Shown: positions 1 through 7,548 of the stretch, one piece after another
Numbering within the stretch: position 1 is the stretch's first letter
Layout of the letters: each line of letters opens with the position of its first letter
Assembly: GCF_008635795.1 (NCBI RefSeq)
Contig: NZ_VWRQ01000016.1
Span: 1-64,000, forward strand
DNA from: Paenibacillus tepidiphilus
GTDB taxonomy: Bacteria; Bacillota; Bacilli; Paenibacillales; Paenibacillaceae
DNA: 64,000 bases
Reading direction: 5' to 3'
The notes under the pieces: model-generated
The model's input: only the letters and a program-made list of their open reading frames with translations
Database searches by the model: none
What the model was told of the DNA's origin: nothing
Program-made: the position numbers and the translations under genes

Positions 1-94
1 CCAGGAGTGACGAACATCGGAAAGCCGTATGAGGGAAAACCTCACGTACGGTTTGATGAGGAGGGGCTGACTATACACCAGTCCTTTACTCTAG
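1..94 (+). mobile_element. Group II intron, 3' end (domains V and VI)
   Basis: The bases at 21-54 form a textbook 34-nt group II intron domain V. The AGC catalytic triad is at 23-25, a GAAA tetraloop at 35-38, the two strands pair, and a CG bulge lies at 45-46 on the 3' strand. It is followed by a domain VI-like hairpin (about 57-83, AGGGGCTG pairing with CAGTCCTT) and a TTACTCTA tail typical of the end of bacterial group II introns, which carries the candidate branch-point A. The 3' splice junction should lie near 92-95, because the downstream protein frame is closed by a TAG at 92-94 and open afterwards. The rest of the intron, including any reverse transcriptase, lies outside the window. 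The exact junction is inferred. Confidence 0.85.
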
Positions 95-1270
95 TTATAT
101 TCCAGGTACGGGGTAAGTTATGCGCTGTATGCCAGTGACGATCCGAACAGTGAATACTGGTCGCTGCTGGAGGAGGATGTCCGTAGCGGCAGCTCCGAGG
201 TCGAGCACGTGGGACGGATATTCGATCTGCTGGAGGACCGCACCTTTAAATACGAAGATGACAAGGAACTGCCGGAGTACAATATCCACCTATCGGTACG
301 CAACAATGTGCTGGCCTACCCGGCTATGGGGGTAGCGCTAGCGCGAGTGCCAGTGTTCCAGCAGGGCAGCATTCAATTTCAGGATTTTGTGTTTGCGGTC
401 TCGGATGAACAGTTGAAGACCTTTCTCGGCAATGTACGCCGGCGTCAGCGGGAACAGAATATCCGCAAGATCACCGTATTTACGGATAGACGCCATGGCC
501 TCTTCCGTGAGGATGAGCCGATTACCCGCAGGGTAGGCCGGGATGAGGTAGTGCTGGAGTCGTCTGTCAAAAAAGAGATTTACCGCTCGCTCGATCAATT
601 CTTTGCTGCCGACCGCAGCTTCTACAATAAATATGATATTCCCTATAAACGGGGGATTCTGCTCTACGGCCATCCGGGCAACGGCAAGACGACGCTCGTC
701 AAATCCATTGCAGGCAGTGTGCCGGGGCCTGTGGTGTACTGGCAGATCACGGAGTATACGGGCAGCGAATCGGTAAAAGATGTATTCGAGGCGGCTGTCC
801 GCCTGGCCCCGATGGTGCTGGTGATCGAGGATATTGACTCCATGCCACAGGAGGTCCGGTCGTTCTTTCTGAATACGCTGGACGGGGCGACCTCGAAGGA
901 GGGCATATTCCTGATCGGCACCACCAACTATCCGGATAAAATCGATCCGGGTCTGATGAACCGCGCGGGCCGATTCGACCGGTCTTATGAAATCAAGCTG
1001 CCCGCTGAAGAGCTGCGGCTGAAGTATTTGCGCCTGCGTGGATTCACAGCTTTTTCCGGAGAGCAGGGAGTAAGCCTGGCCGCAAGACTGACGGACGGCT
1101 TCTCGCTGAGCCAGCTTGGCGAGCTGTATGTGTCAGCTGCACTGGAATGGCATGACAGCGGAACAGCGGATGTGGAGACGCTGGTCAGGGGCATGCGCGG
1201 CGAGTTGGATAAAGGACGCAAGCAGGAGTGGATGCGGGAGACTCCGGCGTCCATCGGTTTTTTTACCTAG
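95..1270 (+). CDS. AAA-family ATPase (BCS1-like), 3' exon of an intron-interrupted gene
   Basis: This is the C-terminal part of a protein whose gene is split by the intron upstream. The reading frame is open from 95, right after the intron end, and reads SRYGVSYALYASDDP onward, so the GTG at 209 is not a convincing true start. Visible motifs are a Walker A (GHPGNGKT, encoded near 668-691), a Walker B (VLVIEDID, near 820-843), and downstream NTLDG, GTTNYP and NRAGRFDR segments matching the sensor-1 and arginine-finger region of BCS1/FtsH-like AAA domains. No membrane segment is seen in the part present. The substrate is unknown; proteins of this type unfold or remodel other proteins using ATP. 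The intron has the same orientation as the gene, so splicing could restore the full-length mRNA. A weak terminator follows at 1332. Confidence 0.85.
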   Translation, partial: LYSRYGVSYALYASDDPNSEYWSLLEEDVRSGSSEVEHVGRIFDLLEDRTFKYEDDKELPEYNIHLSVRNNVLAYPAMGVALARVPVFQQGSIQFQDFVFAVSDEQLKTFLGNVRRRQREQNIRKITVFTDRRHGLFREDEPITRRVGRDEVVLESSVKKEIYRSLDQFFAADRSFYNKYDIPYKRGILLYGHPGNGKTTLVKSIAGSVPGPVVYWQITEYTGSESVKDVFEAAVRLAPMVLVIEDIDSMPQEVRSFFLNTLDGATSKEGIFLIGTTNYPDKIDPGLMNRAGRFDRSYEIKLPAEELRLKYLRLRGFTAFSGEQGVSLAARLTDGFSLSQLGELYVSAALEWHDSGTADVETLVRGMRGELDKGRKQEWMRETPASIGFFT

Positions 1271-1331
1271 TCAGTAGAACAGTTGTGCCGGCCGGATCTC
1301 GGTGGTACTCATTGCCCGACGTATAGGGAAC

Positions 1332-1353
1332 AAGGGAGCCGGAAAGCTCCCTT
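1332..1353 (+). terminator. Rho-independent terminator after the AAA-ATPase gene
   Basis: Inverted repeat AAGGGAGC / GCTCCCTT with a short loop, followed by a short T-containing tract. It sits between two genes on the same strand. The U-tract is poor, so termination may be partial. Confidence 0.5.
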
Positions 1354-1464
1354 TGTGTGCTGTCCAAAACTTGCCTCCTCTTCCCGTATAATCGTACAAT
1401 GGTCTAAATGCTTGGAATTGACGCATTCTATACCGCAAAGGATACAGAACAGGAGCTGAAGCAG

Positions 1465-1971
1465 ATGAAGATTGGAATAGTTTCGGATACACATATGTCA
1501 AGCGCCGCCAGAGGATTGCCGCAGGCGCTGCTGGCTGAATTCCGCGATGTGGACCTGATCCTCCATCTGGGCGACTGGGTGTCGCTGGAGGTGTACGAGC
1601 TGCTGGCGCAGCTTGCACCGGTGGAAGGTATTGCCGGGAACAACGACGGTGCGGAAATCATCCGCAGGTTCGGTGAGCGCAAGCTGCTGACGCTGGAGGG
1701 CGCCCGCATCGGCATGATTCACGGCCATACGCCGTATTCCCGCAAGGGCACGGACGGCAATGCGCTGCTGGCTTTTGAAGGAGAGGCGGTGGACTGCATT
1801 CTGTTCGGCCATTCGCATCAGCCATTGGTGCGCAAGGAGAACGGGATTCTGCTGTTCAATCCGGGCTCAGCCACCGACAAGCGCCGCGAGAAACGCTATT
1901 CCATCGGATTGATGGACATTGAGCAGGGCAAGGTCAGCGCCCGCCATGTCTTTTATGACTCCAGGGAGTAG
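1465..1971 (+). CDS. Metallophosphoesterase, YfcE/MJ0936 family
   Basis: This 168-residue protein has all the metal-ligand blocks of the YfcE-type calcineurin-like phosphodiesterases: DTH (8-10), GDW (36-38), GNND (58-61), the HGH segment (86-88) and GHSH (115-118). Family members hydrolyse phosphodiesters or phosphomonoesters with two metal ions in the cytoplasm, and the natural substrate is usually unknown. I chose the ATG at 1465 because AGGAG lies 9 nt upstream and the protein then begins MKIGIVSDTH, as is usual in the family. An in-frame ATG at 1408 would add 19 residues without a ribosome site. TATAAT- and TACAAT-like hexamers near 1385-1400 could form a promoter for this gene. Confidence 0.88.
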   Translation: MKIGIVSDTHMSSAARGLPQALLAEFRDVDLILHLGDWVSLEVYELLAQLAPVEGIAGNNDGAEIIRRFGERKLLTLEGARIGMIHGHTPYSRKGTDGNALLAFEGEAVDCILFGHSHQPLVRKENGILLFNPGSATDKRREKRYSIGLMDIEQGKVSARHVFYDSRE

Positions 1972-2092
1972 AACGGGTCCGGGTGCGGTGCAATTATATA
2001 AAAGAAACGGCATTTACTCCATGTCCGGCGCCAGCCTGTATCGCTAGAATAGAGGAAAAAGGCGGTTGCCGGAAAGTGTAGGGGTGTTAGTG

Positions 2093-2554
2093 ATGCTGAC
2101 CTATCAGGTGGAGCAGGTATTTTCGGAAGCGGTGGAGCAGGCTGTTCCATTGTTTGATGCTTATCGGAGGTATTACAAGCAGGGTTCGGATGTGCCGGGA
2201 GCAGAGCGGTTTCTGCGGCAGCGGCTGGAAGCCGGGGAATCGGTTCTCTTCCTCGCTGTAACAGGCGAAGGGCCGGAGAAGCGTGCGGTGGGGCTTGCCC
2301 ATTTGTATCCCTCATTCTCTTCGGTGACGCTGGAGAAGCTCTGGATTCTCAATGATCTGTTCGTAGCGGAGGAGCAGCGCGGCCAGGGAATCGGAACACT
2401 GCTGCTGCAGCGGGTCGAGGCGTTCGCCAGAGAGACGGGGACGAAGGGACTCACCTTGACGACGATGACGGACAATACCGGCGCCCAGCGGCTTTATGAA
2501 GCGAACGGATATGTCCGCGACGAGGAATTTGTGACGTATGATTTATTCTACTGA
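2093..2554 (+). CDS. GNAT-family N-acetyltransferase
   Basis: A 153-residue GNAT acetyltransferase. The acetyl-CoA pyrophosphate-binding loop is visible as QRGQGIG at 95-101, preceded by the beta-4 strand LNDLFV and followed by TMTDNTGAQRLYEANGY, the typical motif B. It would transfer an acetyl group from acetyl-CoA to an amine. The acceptor cannot be told from sequence. The ATG at 2093 is preferred; GTG at 2090 and TTG at 2066 are in frame, and the ribosome site (AGGGGTG) is weak. The HAD gene begins about 25 nt after its stop, so the two are probably cotranscribed. Confidence 0.85.
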   Translation: MLTYQVEQVFSEAVEQAVPLFDAYRRYYKQGSDVPGAERFLRQRLEAGESVLFLAVTGEGPEKRAVGLAHLYPSFSSVTLEKLWILNDLFVAEEQRGQGIGTLLLQRVEAFARETGTKGLTLTTMTDNTGAQRLYEANGYVRDEEFVTYDLFY

Positions 2555-2565
2555 GCTGAACAAGT

Positions 2566-2571
2566 AAGGAG
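2566..2571 (+). promoter_or_regulatory. Ribosome-binding site that points to a GTG start for the HAD gene
   Basis: AAGGAG at 2566-2571 is only 1 nt from the ATG at 2573 but 7 nt from the in-frame GTG at 2579. The second distance is the normal one, so translation most likely begins at GTG 2579. Confidence 0.6.
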
Positions 2572-2578
2572 CATGGAT

Positions 2579-3454
2579 GTGACTAACGGCAATAGAGGCA
2601 GCAATGGCAACAATGGCAACAATGGCGGTAATGGTGGTAATGGTGGTAATGGCAACAATGGCGGTAATGGTGGTAATGGTGGTAATGGTGGTAATGGCAA
2701 TAATGGCAACCATGGCGGTAAGGACAGCAACCACGGCTTTGACGACAGCGGCGTGAAGCTGGCGGTATTTTTTGATCTGGATGATACACTATACGACCAT
2801 CTGGTGCCGTTTCGGGAGGCAGTGCGCGAGGTACTGGGGCAGGAGGGTAAACATCTGGATGACGAAGAGCTGTTCTACAGGGTGCGGCATCACAGCGATG
2901 TGCTGTGGCCGAAATATTTAAACGGTGAGCTGGAGCTGGAGGAGACCCGGGTGCGGCGGCTGGAGCTGGCTTTTGCCGAATTCGGCATAATGCTTACCCG
3001 GGGCGAGGCGGAACAAATCCAGGCATCGTATATTGGACGGCAATACGACATCGGCTTTATCGATGGGGTCGAGGAGCTGATCCGTCGGCTGATCTCCCTG
3101 GGACATAAGGTCGGCGTGATCACAAACGGTCCGAAAGACCATCAAATGAACAAGCTCCGCGGGCTTGGCGTAGACAAGCTGATTCCGCCGGACATGATCT
3201 TTATCTCGGACGCCGTCGGACTGGCGAAGCCGGACCCGGCGATCTTCGCCCATGTGAATCGCGTTACCGGTACGCTCCCGGAGCACTCGCTATACGTGGG
3301 AGATACCTGGGCGAATGATGTTGTCGGCGCGCTTTCGGCCGGCTGGCAGGTGTGCTGGTATAATCCGCGCGGCCGCGAGCCGGGCAACACGGGGCATACG
3401 CCCAGCCATGTATTCAGGGATTACCGCGAGTTCGGTGGGCTGCCACTGGTTTGA
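2579..3454 (+). CDS. HAD-superfamily hydrolase (YjjG-like) with Asn/Gly-repeat N-terminus
   Basis: Cytoplasmic HAD subfamily IA phosphatase. Counted from the ATG at 2573, the nucleophile motif DLDDT is at about residues 68-72, the motif II Thr in VITNG near 183, the motif III Lys in AKPDP near 218, and the motif IV acidic pair in GDTWANDV near 243-250. Enzymes of this group dephosphorylate small phosphometabolites such as nucleotides. The unusual part is the N-terminus: about 45 residues made almost only of Asn and Gly (NG, NGG and NGN repeats) precede the catalytic domain, which itself begins near the GTG at about 2753. Such a tail is not part of the usual 220-240-residue family protein and is probably disordered. 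The start is chosen from the ribosome-site spacing; ATG 2573 is the alternative. Confidence 0.85.
   Translation: MTNGNRGSNGNNGNNGGNGGNGGNGNNGGNGGNGGNGGNGNNGNHGGKDSNHGFDDSGVKLAVFFDLDDTLYDHLVPFREAVREVLGQEGKHLDDEELFYRVRHHSDVLWPKYLNGELELEETRVRRLELAFAEFGIMLTRGEAEQIQASYIGRQYDIGFIDGVEELIRRLISLGHKVGVITNGPKDHQMNKLRGLGVDKLIPPDMIFISDAVGLAKPDPAIFAHVNRVTGTLPEHSLYVGDTWANDVVGALSAGWQVCWYNPRGREPGNTGHTPSHVFRDYREFGGLPLV
2585..2725 (+). repeat. In-frame 9-nt minisatellite encoding Asn-Gly repeats
   Basis: Tandem units of AATGGTGGT and AATGGCAAC type repeat across the first 140 bp of the HAD gene. All units are multiples of three, so expansion or contraction would change the tail length without breaking the frame. 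Confidence 0.9.
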
Positions 3455-3461
3455 GGGAGAA

Positions 3462-3646
3462 TAAGTGTATTCCGTACAACTAAATCGCCCGGTTTTTGGT
3501 TAAAACTACTTATAGATGTATTTCGTACAACTATATTTTCAGTTATAGGCAAAAAATGCGAGTTTCCGTAATTTTAGTTGTATGAAATACAACTAAAGCC
3601 TAAATGGAGGCGAAACAGCTGCGTTTAGATGTACAGAATACAACTA
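3462..3646. repeat. Composite four-palindrome element, copy A
   Basis: Four 21-bp interrupted palindromes start at 3462, 3513, 3575 and 3626. The consensus arms are TAGTTGTAT and ATACAACTA around a 3-nt core; the third is a perfect 9-bp inverted repeat. Cores are TCC and TTC in the first two and GAA and AGA in the last two, so the unit reads as two inverted pairs around a centre near 3554. Intervening spacers are 30, 41 and 30 bp. The same arrangement recurs at 15898-16082. It lies downstream of the HAD gene and encodes no protein. Function is unknown. Confidence 0.85.
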
Positions 3647-4000
3647 AGCTGCAGAGTGAGCTAGTCAGTGGTGTACAGAGCGATGTACAGAAAAACAACT
3701 AAGCTGCAGAGTGAGCTAGTCAGTGGTGTACAGAGCGATGTACAGAAAAATAACTAAGCTCCAAAGTGAGCTATTTAGCGGTGTACAGAATACAGTAAGC
3801 TCCAGAGTAGCTAGTCAGCGATGTACAGAAAAACAACTAAGCTCCAGAGTGAGCTAGTCAGTGGTGTACAGAAAAACAACTAAGCTCCAAAGTGAGCTAT
3901 TTAGCGGTGTACAGAATACAGTAAGCTCCAGAGTGAGCTAGTCAGCGATGTACAGAGCGATGTACAAAATACAACTAAGCTCCAGAGTAGCTAGTCAGCA
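3628..4000. repeat. Degenerate tandem repeat array, 40-55 bp units
   Basis: About nine units share the core GTGTACAGAAAAACAACTAAG, CTCCAGAGTGAGCTAGTCAG (written in two halves). Units begin near 3628, 3682, 3737, 3780, 3820, 3863, 3906, 3947 and 3959. Lengths of about 43 bp alternate with longer forms that carry an extra 12-bp block (GTGTACAGAGC). Each unit contains a decayed copy of the fourth palindrome of the element just upstream, so the array looks like a local amplification of its right end. No ORF or promoter is convincing here. Confidence 0.85.
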
Positions 4001-4077
4001 CGGCGGCAGTGAATAGCGCGGGTTGCGTGCGGGCTCTGATCCGGGAAGGTATCGTTGCTCTAGAGCTATTCCATAAC

Positions 4078-4122
4078 AAGGGCAACCCCCAAGCTGCAGG
4101 TTCCAGCTTGGGGGTTGCCCTT
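4078..4122. terminator. Strong bidirectional terminator
   Basis: A near-perfect stem of about 19 bp (AAGGGCAACCCCCAAGCTG pairing with CAGCTTGGGGGTTGCCCTT) with a loop of about 7 nt. It lies just past the stop codon of the minus-strand apbE-like gene and closes off the repeat region. Confidence 0.88.
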
Positions 4123-4151
4123 ATCTATACATGGTTCATTTCAGACCCGAC

Positions 4152-5282
4152 TTACGGCAGCTCCGCAAAGCTGTAAGTCGGATCGGTCAGCACCAGCCGG
4201 TCCTTGATGCCCGAGGTGGCGTAAATCTTGTTGTCGTCGGTGATGAAGAAGGCATCAACCTTCTCCGGGAGGGACTCCAGGTATTTGATGCCGTCTTCGA
4301 GCCCCATCAGGAACACACCGGTGGAGAGGGCATCCGCATCCGTGGCGTTCGGGCTCATGATGGTAATGCTCTTCAGGCCGTTCTGCGCAGGGAAGCCTGT
4401 GCGCGGGTCCAGAATGTGGTGGTACCGCACGCCATCCTGGATGAAGTAGCGCTCGTACACGCCGGAGGCGTCGATGACTTCATCGGCGATCTTGATCGTG
4501 CCGAGCTGGGTGCCGCGGCTCTTGTCCGGGTCCTGCAGGCCGATGTTCCACGGAACCTCGCCCGGCTTGGTGCCCAGCGCAATGATGCTGCTGCCGCCGA
4601 GATTGATCATGGCGCTGTTCAGCCCCTGCTCCTTCAGGTAATCGGCGATCCGGTCGGCGGCGTAGCCTTTGCCGATCCCGCCGAGGTCCATGATCATGCC
4701 TTCCTTGGCCAGCATGACGGTCTTCGCGGCTTCGTCAATGATAATATCCTTGTAGTTGGTCATGCTTTTGGCCTGGTCGATGTCAGCCTGGGCAGGGACG
4801 CTTTCCCCGCCGCTGCCGATGTTCCACAGATCGACCAATGGTCCGATCGTCACATCGAACAGCCCGTCCATCTCTTCGCCGTATTTGATCGACTGCTTGA
4901 TCAGGTCGAGCGTCTCGTCGGAGACGGCGACAGCCTCCTTGCCTGCGGCCTGGTTGATGGCATAGACTTCACCGTTCTCCTTGGTGCGGCTGAACTCCAG
5001 GTCCATCCGCTCCAGCATGGCTGCGATGTCGTCCATATTCTGCTGCTCGGCGGTGTCACCGATAATTTTGATATTAACGACGGTATCGTAAATGTAAAAA
5101 GTCTGTGCCAGCGACTTCACGCCGCTCTCTTTGCCGACTTCAGCACTTCCGGCGGTCTCCCCGCTTGATGCGTTACCGCTGCCGCTGTCCTCTTTGCCGG
5201 TAAGCTGCCAAATAACAATGACCGCAGCAATAATAAGGACAACCGCTGCCGCCAGGATGAGCGCCATTTTTTTGTTTTTCAA
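4152..5282 (-). CDS. FAD:protein FMN transferase (ApbE family), membrane-anchored
   Basis: ApbE enzymes attach FMN covalently to a Thr of extracytoplasmic flavoproteins, using FAD and Mg2+. Visible are an N-terminal membrane anchor (MALILAAAVVLIIAAVIVIW), a Ser/Gly/Glu-rich linker, and then the catalytic domain with the GGIGKGYAAD segment, HHILDPRTGFPA, and the Mg-binding TDADALST block near the C-terminus. Mature activity is therefore expected outside the cytoplasmic membrane. I placed the start at the TTG at 5282, which follows GGTGGA by 5 nt and makes the anchor begin with a short basic stretch. The frame is open to 5402 with ATGs at 5372 and 5267 as alternatives. No partner flavoprotein is encoded nearby. 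A strong terminator follows at 4078-4122. Confidence 0.85.
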   Translation of the reverse strand: MKNKKMALILAAAVVLIIAAVIVIWQLTGKEDSGSGNASSGETAGSAEVGKESGVKSLAQTFYIYDTVVNIKIIGDTAEQQNMDDIAAMLERMDLEFSRTKENGEVYAINQAAGKEAVAVSDETLDLIKQSIKYGEEMDGLFDVTIGPLVDLWNIGSGGESVPAQADIDQAKSMTNYKDIIIDEAAKTVMLAKEGMIMDLGGIGKGYAADRIADYLKEQGLNSAMINLGGSSIIALGTKPGEVPWNIGLQDPDKSRGTQLGTIKIADEVIDASGVYERYFIQDGVRYHHILDPRTGFPAQNGLKSITIMSPNATDADALSTGVFLMGLEDGIKYLESLPEKVDAFFITDDNKIYATSGIKDRLVLTDPTYSFAELP

Positions 5283-5471
5283 TACGTTCCACCATCCATC
5301 AAGTAGTTTCGTGATTACATCCTTACTATAATACCCCAGAACGAACAGCCATGGATACTGATTTGGTGACATTTCACGGGAAAAGCATATCCGGCGGCAC
5401 ATTCAGCAGCATTTCCCTCCTTGGCGCAAAGTTGTCTTTCCGGTAGGGACATGTTAAATTGGGGTATGACC

Positions 5472-5519
5472 GGTTGACTGGTTGACTAAAATTAGAATTC
5501 AGTCAACCCAATTTTGACT
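5472..5519. promoter_or_regulatory. Candidate operator upstream of the TetR-type gene
   Basis: GGTTGACT occurs twice in tandem (5472-5487) and in inverted form as AGTCAACC (5501-5508), with another TTGACT at 5514-5519. A cluster of direct and inverted copies directly upstream of a TetR gene suggests autoregulation. The TTGACT parts may also serve as -35 elements, but I see no well-spaced -10. Confidence 0.55.
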
Positions 5520-5544
5520 GTCGGCCAGGAAAGGAGCTTCGGCT

Positions 5545-6153
5545 ATGGCAATCGACCGCAGGTCGCTGATTTTGCAGGCGGCCACACAATCCTTTGTCCA
5601 GTTCGGATACAAAGCGACAACGATGGAGCTTGTCTCCAAGATCGCCAATGTGGGCAAAGGGACGATCTATACTTTTTTCAAAACCAAAGAAGAGCTGTTC
5701 GCCGAGATTCTGGACCAGGCTTCCCGGGAGCAGATGGCCATCATGAGCCGGGTAGCGCAGGAGGACCGCTCGTTCACCGAGAAAATGCTGAATCTGCTGG
5801 ATTCCATACTCGATTTCCGTTCCGACCATGAGCTGTTCGTCAAGCTGGCGCAGGAGGTCCGGGACATCGGAACCGCCCAGGCGCTCGAGGGGGTCAAGCG
5901 GATTGAGAGCTACGCCCTGGATTACCTGCAGCAGCAGATCGACCGCGCCATTGCCGAAGGTGAAGTCAAGCCCTGTGATTCCAGTGTGGCGGCGTTCATG
6001 ATGCTACGGATGTATCTGGCGCTTACCACGGAGTGGAACCGTACCCATGAGCCGCTTGATAAGGCGGTTATTAAAGAGCATATGGTGCTGTTTATATCTG
6101 GCGGCCTGCTGATGCAGGATGTGGCTGCGGTTAGTGACGGGGAGCTCTCATAA
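5545..6153 (+). CDS. TetR/AcrR-family transcriptional regulator
   Basis: This 202-residue protein has the TetR helix-turn-helix in its first 50 residues (ILQAATQSFVQFGYKATTME, then GKGTIYTFFKTKEELF, the recognition helix signature) and a divergent helical ligand-binding C-terminal domain. It should bind DNA as a dimer and release it on ligand binding. AAAGGAGC lies a normal distance before the ATG. A cluster of GGTTGACT repeats upstream is the likely operator. It converges with the MFS exporter gene, from which it is separated by a large stem-loop, so its target is more likely itself or the divergent apbE-like gene than the exporter. Confidence 0.85.
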   Translation: MAIDRRSLILQAATQSFVQFGYKATTMELVSKIANVGKGTIYTFFKTKEELFAEILDQASREQMAIMSRVAQEDRSFTEKMLNLLDSILDFRSDHELFVKLAQEVRDIGTAQALEGVKRIESYALDYLQQQIDRAIAEGEVKPCDSSVAAFMMLRMYLALTTEWNRTHEPLDKAVIKEHMVLFISGGLLMQDVAAVSDGELS

Positions 6154-6159
6154 AAAAAG

Positions 6160-6244
6160 CTCGCAGAATCCTGTATGCACATCATCATCCTTGGACAGGG
6201 AGTCCCACTCCAGGCGGAGCGATGCGTGAACAGGCTTCTGCGAG
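6160..6244. terminator. Long-loop stem, probable bidirectional terminator
   Basis: CTCGCAGAA at 6160-6168 pairs perfectly with TTCTGCGAG at 6236-6244, extended inward after one mismatch by CCTGT with ACAGG. A-runs flank the left arm and T-runs follow the right arm, so it can terminate both convergent genes. The loop of about 55 nt is unusually long and has its own GGAGT/ACTCC hairpin. Confidence 0.65.
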
Positions 6245-6275
6245 TTTATTTGTATATCTCTGGATACAGCAGTGC

Positions 6276-7517
6276 TTATGCCGGGTCTTTGACACCCACG
6301 CAAGGAATGCTCGAACGCAGGAAGGCGAGCCATCCGATTACGGAGATAAGTCCCATGGCAACGATCAGGACACCCAGTCCGGTGACAATGTTGCCCCAAG
6401 GCACGGAAGCGACTGCCATCCCGATGCTGCCAAGGACGGTTGTCATCGTGTTGATAATCGAGGAGACCGAGCCGGTATCCCCTTGCTGCTGCCGGAACAG
6501 CAGACTCATGCTGAATGGACGGGTCGCCGTGAAGGCCAGTGACATCCAGACGAACGACAGCAGGAAGAGTGCGGGAGAGTGTCTGCCGATGGTCATGACC
6601 AGCAAACCGCTGACTGCCGCGACTGCGAAGCAGGCTGTGGCCAGAATCTTTTTGTTCATCTTGCTGAAGAAGCGGACGTACAGGAACGGCCCCAGAATAG
6701 AGACGAGCGCGTTGGCTGCGAAGAAGTAGCTGTATACCTGCTCGCTGAGTCCGAAATAATCAACATAAATGTAGGAAGAGACCGCAATATAGCCCATAAA
6801 GGGCAGAGCCAGCAGCGAAAAAATAATTGCCGGGTAGAAGAAGCTGCGGTTACGTGCCACCACGAGCAGCCGTCCCATGGAGCCCAGCAGGGTTCCTTTA
6901 TACCTGTCGGCCTCAGTCAGCGATTCCTGGTAGAGCAGGGTCAATATCAAATTGAGGATGCCGATGGCGGCGAGTGTCCAGAATGAGCCTCTCCAGGAGG
7001 AGAAGGTCAGGATGAATGCACCGATAATCGGAGCAATCATGGGAGCAATGCCGGAAATCGACTGGATGACGGCAAGGATGCTTTCCCGCTTTTTCCCCGC
7101 AAAGCAGTCTTTGACCATGGCTACCGATACGGTTGTAACTGCGCCGGCCCCGATCCCCTGAATCGCCCGGGTTATAATCAGAATGTACACATTGGTGGAG
7201 AGTGCGCAAGCAATGGTGCTGAGAATATAAATCACATTTCCCGCCATCAGGATCGGCTTGCGGCCGTACTTGTCGCTGAGCGGCCCCCATAAGAGAATTC
7301 CCGCCGCATAGAAGATGAAGAACACACTCAAGGTAAGATTGGTAACTGCCGGGTTGCTCTGAAAATACTGACTCATCTTCGGCAGCGCCGGTAAATACAA
7401 GTCGGTCGAGAGCGGAATGAACATGTTCATCAGGGCGATAAAAGCAATAATCCCTGTTGAGCCGAGATATTTCTGTTTCGATGCCGGTTGAATTTCCATG
7501 GTTTCCTGTTCGTTCAA
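6276..7517 (-). CDS. MFS multidrug exporter, Bcr/CflA family
   Basis: A 413-residue transporter with about 12 hydrophobic segments. The signature LSDKYGRKPIL between helices 2 and 3 is the classic MFS loop motif, and the N-terminal FIALMNMFIPLSTDLYLPALP matches Bcr/CflA drug:proton antiporters, which expel drugs such as bicyclomycin or chloramphenicol from the cytoplasm. Substrate specificity cannot be read from sequence. The start is the TTG at 7517, with GGGGG 9 nt upstream; ATG at 7499 is possible. The gene is divergent from a MarR regulator, and the shared intergenic region carries a MarR-type inverted repeat, so that regulator probably represses it. Confidence 0.88.
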   Translation of the reverse strand: MNEQETMEIQPASKQKYLGSTGIIAFIALMNMFIPLSTDLYLPALPKMSQYFQSNPAVTNLTLSVFFIFYAAGILLWGPLSDKYGRKPILMAGNVIYILSTIACALSTNVYILIITRAIQGIGAGAVTTVSVAMVKDCFAGKKRESILAVIQSISGIAPMIAPIIGAFILTFSSWRGSFWTLAAIGILNLILTLLYQESLTEADRYKGTLLGSMGRLLVVARNRSFFYPAIIFSLLALPFMGYIAVSSYIYVDYFGLSEQVYSYFFAANALVSILGPFLYVRFFSKMNKKILATACFAVAAVSGLLVMTIGRHSPALFLLSFVWMSLAFTATRPFSMSLLFRQQQGDTGSVSSIINTMTTVLGSIGMAVASVPWGNIVTGLGVLIVAMGLISVIGWLAFLRSSIPCVGVKDPA

Positions 7518-7548
7518 AGCTTTCGTGCCCCCATAATTATTTGTTTAT

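Noticed and set aside
3628..4000. CRISPR-like array
   Set aside because: The units are 40-55 bp and the whole unit is repeated with no unique spacers between constant repeats; no cas genes are nearby.
4131..5168. 345-codon ORF antisense to the apbE-like gene
   Set aside because: It mirrors a strong ApbE coding frame with all family motifs and has no ribosome site.
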